NCBI GenBank assembly: GCA_009667805.1
Contig: CM019064.1
Coordinates: forward strand, 79,896,675 to 79,960,674
Source of the DNA: Leptobrachium leishanense
Lineage: Eukaryota > Chordata > Amphibia > Anura > Megophryidae
Direction of reading: 5' to 3'
Length of the DNA: 64,000 nt
How positions within the stretch are numbered: position 1 is the stretch's first letter; each line of letters begins with the position of its first letter. Shown here piece by piece: positions 58,118 through 64,000 of the stretch. The translations under genes were made by a program, and so were the position numbers. The notes under the pieces are model-generated. The model saw only the letters and a list, made by a program, of their open reading frames with translations, did no database searches and was not told the DNA's origin.

Positions 58118-58720
58118 GTTACATAGTTATATAGGCTGAAAAAAGACATGCGTCTATTGGGTTCAGCCTCTCCCACATAACCTACTGCTGTTGATCCAAA
58201 AGAAGGCAAAAAACCCAGTCTGAAATATGCAACATACCGGGAAAAAATTCCTTCTTGACCCCAGATGGCGTCAGATTTCTCCTTGGATCAAGAAGCTTTT
58301 ACCCACAACTTAAATATTATAACCCTTAATATTCTGTGTCTGCAGGAAAACATTCAGTCGTTTTTTAAAAGTCTGTACAGACTCTGACCCAACCACCTCA
58401 ACAGGCAGAGAATTCCACAGCTTTATTGTTCTCACCGTAAAATAACCCTTCCTATGCTTTAGGCTGAATTTCCTTTCGTCCAGTCTAAATGGATGAGCCC
58501 TTGTCCTGTGTATGGTCCTGTTAATGAATAGGTTATCAGACAATGGTTTATAATGGCCCCGTATATATTTATATAAGGTTATCAGATCCCCTCTAAAGGC
58601 GCCGTTTCTCTAAACTAAACAGCTTTAAGCTTGTTAGTCTTTCCTCATAACTTAACCCTTCCATACCCCTTATTAATTTAGTTGCCCGTCTCTGCACTTT
58701 TTCTAACGCTATAATATCTT
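58118..58720 (-). mobile_element. CR1-type LINE 3' fragment, second family
   Basis: Encodes on the minus strand RAHPFRLDERKFSLKHRKGY, then TIKLWNSLPVEVV and TFKKRLNVF, the CR1 C-terminus. It differs from the family at 2048. It is nested in the hAT-type element and has accumulated frameshifts. Confidence 0.8.
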
Positions 58721-58823
58721 TTTTTTTTTGTTGTGTTGTAGGGTATTTTTTTTATGGGTGTGGCCTCCTGTGGGTCCAGACCAAGGGGGCCCCATTAGTT
58801 GTCAGTCCGCCCCTGCTTGGGCA

Positions 58824-59580
58824 TTTTGTACACAGTGCTAAACATTTTGGGGCACTTTCTGGAGCTCAAATGCAAATTAAATTTGTTTGCAGCAATACAG
58901 CACAATGTCAGATAGTGCTAACACGATCTCAGGCTGCTGTATCTGCCACTGCTGATCATGTATACGTGATAGCGGTACCGAGGGGGGTTAATCATGTATA
59001 TAAAAGATAAATTATACAGTGTCGCCAAATGTGTAGAAATAAAGGTCTTGTGGTTTTGGTGGCAGTTAAAGGTTACATTTTGCAAGTAGTGAATCATAAA
59101 CATGAAATGCATTTTCTCTCCAAGGTCAGCTGATCTCTTTAAAGGGTGTATTAGTTCCTCTGCAGAGAAGTGATGCATATTAATCTTCCCGCTCCCCCCT
59201 GTAAATTGATCATTGCATACCTGTAGTATCTTAAAATATCAGGTGGAGAGCAATAGAGATTCTATCCATCTTGAAACACTATATAAAGACCATGAGAGCA
59301 GGTCCAAAACTGGCGTTTTGCAGCAGTGGTGTTGCATGTGTAGTCAAGATCATGTAGCGCTGTAATGTTAGTAGATAATTTAATACTACAACAAGAAAGG
59401 GAAAATGTCATCGTTTTTCTAGATGCATGATGTGGTCAGGAGAGAAGTATATCGGCAAGGTCATCAGATCTATCCTTAACGGTGATTAAATAATCTGAAA
59501 AAATAATTGCCCAGAAGTTGTTTTTCATGCAGTTACAACTTCCTAGAAAACCCTCCAAGGTGAGAGACTGGCAGGAGATG
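58824..59580. other. Unassigned sequence
   Basis: No exon or repeat could be supported. Confidence 0.35.
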
Positions 59581-59588
59581 GTATACAA

Positions 59589-60031
59589 TAGGGATGTGCG
59601 TTTCGGGATTTTCACAAAATTTCCCGATTCGTGTTTTCGGATGCGGCCGAATGTCCGAAAATTTTTAGATCCGAAAATGTCAGATCCGAAACGTTTTCCG
59701 AGCCGAAACGAAATATTTTCGGATTTTTCGAATGGACTTGAAATGTGTCAAATGAGAACAGACGTTCCGAAAAACGAAAATGTTCCGAAAAACGAAAATT
59801 TGCTAAAAAACGAAAATTTTCCGAAAAAACGAAAAGTCGATACAAAGACCGAGCATAGTGACACGAAAATACGAAAAATGGTCGAAATTCCGAAAACAAA
59901 ATGTACCCGAAAAACGAGCCGAACCGAAATCGGTCGAAACGAGCCGAATCGAAAATTTTAAAAATCCGAAAAATCTAACCGAATCGAACCGAAAAAAAAA
60001 AAAAAAAAAAAAAAATCGGTGCACAAGCCTA
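59589..60031. mobile_element. hAT-type element with perfect duplication GTATACAA
   Basis: 443 bp; left end TAGGGATGTGCGTTTCGGGA, right end, inverted, TAGGCTTGTGCACCGATTTT. GTATACAA is outside both (59581-59588 and 60032-60039). The interior is a simple array of CCGAAAA/CGAAAAT words ending in a 24-A run; open frames in it are compositional. Confidence 0.9.
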
Positions 60032-60039
60032 GTATACAA

Positions 60040-60448
60040 TGTTATTTACTTAAATAAAACTACATCATTTTTTTTTACGAAAATGCATTTCACCTATAAT
60101 GAATACTTATTTCATCAGTAAGTGTTATGGGTTGTTGAAGATGCCGGGTGCATCCTTGCTACAATGGATTTATACATTTCTGTCTGAGGATTTCTCTGCA
60201 CCAGGGCTTATGGACTGCTGATCAGAATAGCCATGTAGTTTGTACCCTACATTGGGATTATGTATGTAGATATTTGCATTGACGCAATAATAAAAACACA
60301 TATTTGTATTAGAGAAGAATAAAAAAAAAAAAGTCAAATGTCCCGATGTAAAACTAAATTCAAAGCCGAGTAGTAAAGTGATTATCATTGGGTCTGGTCA
60401 GAAGGCATTAACTACTGTATACAACCAAGCTTTATAAGAAGATACATT
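60040..60448. other. Unassigned sequence
   Basis: Nothing recognised. Confidence 0.35.
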
Positions 60449-61498
60449 GGCCCATATTACATTCCTCACGCTAAGGCTAGGGTCAGACAAACGCATTTTT
60501 CAGGTCTACAGTCAAAAAGTGCGTCAATGCATCCGAACGCATTTTTTTCACGGAAGACTCGATAGCGGTCATACAATGCGCAATTTCAGCCGTGATTTTT
60601 ACGGATCCAAACCAGGAAACTTTGGGTGTCTGGACCTTATGTTGGCCGGACATGAGCAGCGTCTGACGTCTCCTAATCACGCACACACGCCGCTATGCGG
60701 ACGCAGCACACTCTGTACGTCAGTACTAGCGGTTCGACGTTCTGGCGAAAATGTGTTAGTTTGCCGCTTGCGTTGCGCGGCCGAACTTTCGTGTGGCCGT
60801 ACTTCGTGTGTGGGCCTGCGTAGGACGTCATTTGCTGCTACCACGGCCGTAATAAAATGCGCCTAAACGCACGTTCACACTGCGATTGTCTGACCCCAGC
60901 CTAAAACGGGGATGCTAAGGAGGAAGATCCGCACCTGCAGGTTTCTCCTTAGCGTCTGCGTTTTATGGTGATATTACGGGCAGGCACTAACCCAGTAGCC
61001 TGCACTGTAACGCGGCGCCGCGAGCATCCCCTCCATGGAGTCCATGGAGGCTTCTGCTGCCAGTCACATGACCTACGGGATCTCGCCTCACAAAATCCAT
61101 CTGGTTGGCTGAGTGATTCGCAGACGGAGACTAGGGGACTCCCCCCCCCCCCAAGTCTCACTCTGCACCCGGCAGCTAGAAGAAACGGATTGAGCCGCCG
61201 TCCTTGCCGCGGGACGGGAGGAGAGTATGTGATTTTTGCTGTCTTTTTTAGCTGGTGCTAAATAATTCTGCAGAAGTGGAATCTGTTAACCACAGCTTGG
61301 AGCTGGTGCTAACTTTTCAGTTAACCGCAGCGGGACGGTAATTAGCGTTCGGACTTTGTAATCCTAACGTTAATTAACACTTTGCGCTCCCCGTGTTAAG
61401 CATAGAGAGCGCAAAGTACATTAAGCTCGCTCTGAAAAGCGCAAGAGCCGAATCGCTAACGTTTTTTTTAACCCGTTAGCGTTTGGATTGTAATATGG
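60449..61498. mobile_element. MITE with CCATATTACA ends, hosting another MITE
   Basis: The left end GGCCCATATTACATTCCTCA and the right, inverted, CCATATTACAATCCAAACGC resemble the termini at 26513-27204. The second MITE (60475-60901) is inserted 26 bp inside. Hairpins such as AAGGAGGAAGA..TCTCCTTAGCG occur. No duplication seen for the outer element. Confidence 0.6.
60475..60901. mobile_element. Harbinger-type MITE, TAA target, nested
   Basis: 427 bp; ends GGCTAGGGTCAGACAAACGC and, inverted, GGCTGGGGTCAGACAATCGC, with TAA on both sides (60472-60474 and 60902-60904). Almost the same length as the copy at 48493. Confidence 0.9.
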
Positions 61499-62836
61499 TC
61501 TGCCCAGCTAGGGCCACCAAAGCTAATGTTAAACACTCACACAGGTGAGCATATCACCTCTCAAATTAAAACTGAAGAATTCCCAATAAAAAATAAAAAA
61601 AATACAAGAGTCATGAGTCTTCTAGAATATTTATTTCCAATATACCTGCATTGGAATATCAGACAAAAAAAAGGCACAAACTCACATAAAAGAAACAATA
61701 TTAGTCTATGCAATTCTACAAATTGTACATATTTCAAAAAGGAATGATGTTATAAAACAATCAACCGGTCTTTGTTTCAGCTTAGAGTTTACACATGATA
61801 CAACAAGGGAAAGAACAAAATAGAATATAAATGTAAAACGTGTGAGGCGATTGGGGCTTCTTCTGCTATAAGAACAATGAGGGGAATAAAAGGGCTCTAT
61901 TCCACGCGCTCTTACTGATTGGACTTTATATATTGCTGCACCCACCAACTGAGTCTTAACATTTGATGAATAAAAATATATATATTTATTTCTAACTGTA
62001 ATATGTCTATTTATATTTGAATGATATATATTTTTTTTAAAAATGACATCATTGGCCTACTGCCAATCAAATGGACTTTCACTGCACTGCGGGAGGAACA
62101 GTAAGCGGGTAATTGCAAAACGTTTCCTGAAGCCAACCAATAGGATGCCACCGTTCCCACCCACAAGGAATCTGGAAAACAGCAGGGTTTGCTGATCCAC
62201 CTGTATAATCTTTCCAATAATGTTAAAAATAGTCATTTCTGCCAAGGACATGGAACATTTTAAATAAAATTACGTGATCATTTTTAATCTGTTCAGCATT
62301 AAAATAAAATAAAAAAACACAAGCACAAATATGCAAATTCAAGTAAATTTTGGACACAGAGCATCAGAGTGAAGGAAAAAAAAATCACTTTATCTAGCTG
62401 CTGACATCACATACACTCCTGGTAGTTGTTTTATTCTGTTTTTCCAGTAACTATCACTGACGCCTTGATAATAATATTGCATATCAAAGATGGCTAGCTT
62501 TATCCTGAAACGCAGACCTATCAACAACAAGCCAATAGGTTTAACAATAATTACCTTTGGTTAAATTAAAATATTTGCATTACAAAAAAATAAAAAATAA
62601 TATTTGCATTACTGTTTTTAAAACATGTAAAGGGCATTTGAGGAGAAAGACTTTTCAAAAGTATTAGAATTGCAGGAGCCGCGTGCTAGACATGGATACA
62701 TGGCTCCACAATGTTTATTTAGGAGATGCCATGATTCGTCAGGGATCGCACCGACCCCATGAGAGTGTTTATTATTATTTTACTGACATCACTGAATGAG
62801 CCTTAAATAATATGCCACATGGCCCTAGATCAAAGT
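61499..62836. other. Unassigned AT-rich sequence
   Basis: No exon or repeat could be supported. Confidence 0.35.
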
Positions 62837-62844
62837 CTCTAGAG

Positions 62845-62979
62845 CAGGGATCTCAAACTTCATAGCTGTTGAAGGCCTACAATTCCCAGAATTCTTTGAC
62901 TGCAATTGATGGGCAGAGAATCATGGGAGTTGTAGTGTAGAAACATCCATCTGCGAAAGGTCAGAGTTTAAGAACCTTG
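62845..62979. mobile_element. hAT-type MITE, CAGGGATCTCAAAC subtype
   Basis: 135 bp; CAGGGATCTCAAACTTCAT at the left and CAGAGTTTAAGAACCTTG at the right. Flanks CTCTAGAG and CTCTAGAC (62837-62844 and 62980-62987) match at 7 of 8 bases. Confidence 0.8.
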
Positions 62980-63140
62980 CTCTAGACTACTCAAGCCGAG
63001 TAAGAACATTGATTATCTATATAAAAGGTGGCATTCAGAGGAAAGGTCTTTTAATACATGGTAGAGGCTGCTGGAACGAGCATACAGGTATCATCACGCT
63101 GCCATTATACATGAAGTCAGATATTCCTGCGCCTTTAGAT

Positions 63141-63274
63141 CAGGGATCTCAAACTCTGGGCCCCAGATGTTTCTAAACTACACCTCCCACAATCCTCTGG
63201 CCATCTCTTGCATTCAAAGAATTCATGGAACTGTGGGCAATAAACACCTGGAGGGCCAGAGTTTGAGATCTCTG
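63141..63274. mobile_element. hAT-type MITE, CAGGGATCTCAAAC subtype
   Basis: 134 bp; ends CAGGGATCTCAAACTCTGG and, inverted, CAGAGATCTCAAACTCTGG. Flanks CTTTAGAT and CTTTAGGT (63133-63140 and 63275-63282) match at 7 of 8. Confidence 0.82.
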
Positions 63275-63282
63275 CTTTAGGT

Positions 63283-63714
63283 CCAACTTCTTTTTCTATT
63301 GTTCGCCTTGTGGCAAAAATAGTTAATTTTGGCTTTCTTTTTGACATTACGCCACCTGCAATAATTCAGGTATGACTGCATGTTGTCAGCAACTTTTACT
63401 TACCATCTCCTGCAGAAATGTTATATTTGGGCAGCTCTAAGTGGTAAAACGCATTAAAAATAAAAATCCCACAAGAATGAAAACCATTGAAAAGTACAAC
63501 TATCCACTAAGCACTTCAGAATCCTAGTACTTCCCACGCAAAAGAAAGAAAAAAAAAAGAACCTGGTCTTGGCATCTCGGTTCAGGTCACTTGGAAATAC
63601 AGGCTATAAAACGAATAAGTTAATATATATTTATTTATATACCTCTTAAGTCTATTATTGAAGAAGCCATTTGCACATCACTACAATTCAAAGAACTGCA
63701 GCTTTTTTCTTTTT
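63283..63714. other. Unassigned sequence
   Basis: Nothing recognised. Confidence 0.35.
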
Positions 63715-64000
63715 ACTACAGAGATACTACAGGACAATATATACCGACTGAGGAAGGCGGTCATAGCCGAAAAGCATTCTCGGTACTTTTTATGTCCCTT
63801 TTATTGGAATAAATATTAACTTATTTTTAACCCTCTATTGGCCGTTCTGTGCTACTCCCAACCTGATACCCTATGGGAACAACACCACTCGACCCATAAA
63901 CGAGGAAAAGAGGTCCAGGGCACCTACCTAAGAGTGCCTAAGGCTATACTGACCGAGACTGAGAGGCTCCTGAATTGGTGAGTGAATTGCAAATTTACCT
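63715..64000 (+). mobile_element. Penelope-like element candidate, continuing past window
   Basis: Contains CTGAGGAAGGCGGTCATAGC followed by CGAAAAGC (63748-63775), a short stem-loop with hammerhead-like boxes, then TTGGAATAAATATTAACTT. This is the recurring amphibian Penelope-like tail pattern. No protein is visible before the window ends. Confidence 0.35.

Larger units (their letters stand above)
57447..58815. mobile_element. hAT-type element with perfect duplication CTTGGGCA
   Basis: 1369 bp; ends CAGGGGCGGACTGAC and, inverted, the same 15 bases. CTTGGGCA lies outside both (57439-57446 and 58816-58823). Inside are a long hairpin (arms about 57520-57572 and 57655-57722), a short minisatellite (57808-57893) and a nested CR1 fragment (58118-58720). 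No transposase. Confidence 0.92.

Noticed and set aside
59518..60121. Lysine/asparagine-rich and phenylalanine-rich open frames
   Set aside because: They lie across a hAT-type element with an 8-bp duplication whose interior is a CCGAAAA word array; composition explains the openness.

Overview
The window is vertebrate nuclear DNA, most likely from an amphibian and probably a frog. One spliced gene is recognisable: an inositol polyphosphate 5-phosphatase of the INPP5K (SKIP) type. The rest is dense, often nested transposon debris. The mixture of CR1, L1-Tx1, L2/Rex1-type and Penelope-like retroelements with Tc1, hAT, Harbinger-type and TTAA-target DNA elements is typical of anuran genomes. The species assignment is inference.

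Host gene. Six coding exons on the minus strand (21420-21154, 14743-14636, 12269-12161, 8061-7945, 7568-7393, 1490-1379) join in frame with canonical splice sites. They encode an N-terminal extension followed by the first two thirds of the 5-phosphatase catalytic domain, up to the WFGDLNFRI block. The remaining catalytic blocks and the C-terminal domain lie before position 1. A further exon at 33786-33718 has its own ATG and ends in the same phase, so it may be an alternative or true first coding exon. A CpG-rich stretch near 41.6-42.1 kb is the best promoter candidate.

Layout. The 1491-7392 intron holds an L1-Tx1 remnant split by a CR1 LINE, which is split by a Tc1 element with an intact DD34E transposase, plus a Penelope-like inverted-repeat structure. 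The 8062-12160 intron is almost entirely one hAT-type element (8184-12142) that swallowed a Tc1, a Harbinger-type MITE and a TTAA element. From 13 to 24 kb a string of hAT-type elements lies in or near the introns, most with readable 8-bp target duplications. From 25 to 36 kb come Harbinger-type, L2, hAT and Penelope-like pieces. From 36 to 57 kb come inverted-repeat elements, a decayed Tc1, a Rex1/L2-type LINE, several Harbinger-type MITEs, a TTAA element and a large interrupted inverted-repeat element. From 57 to 64 kb come two more hAT-type elements, nested MITEs and a Penelope-like tail.

Most notable pattern. Three elements with different termini (16525-17499, 51595-52212, 57447-58815) share an internal cassette: a long hairpin followed by a minisatellite built on a TATCCATG-GAGCTGGGGG unit. 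Separately, a hAT-type element (13035-14342) and TTAA elements share internal sequence. This suggests modular exchange between unrelated non-autonomous transposons. No CRISPR, rRNA, tRNA or bacterial features were seen. All functional calls come from reading the sequence; no database search was run.
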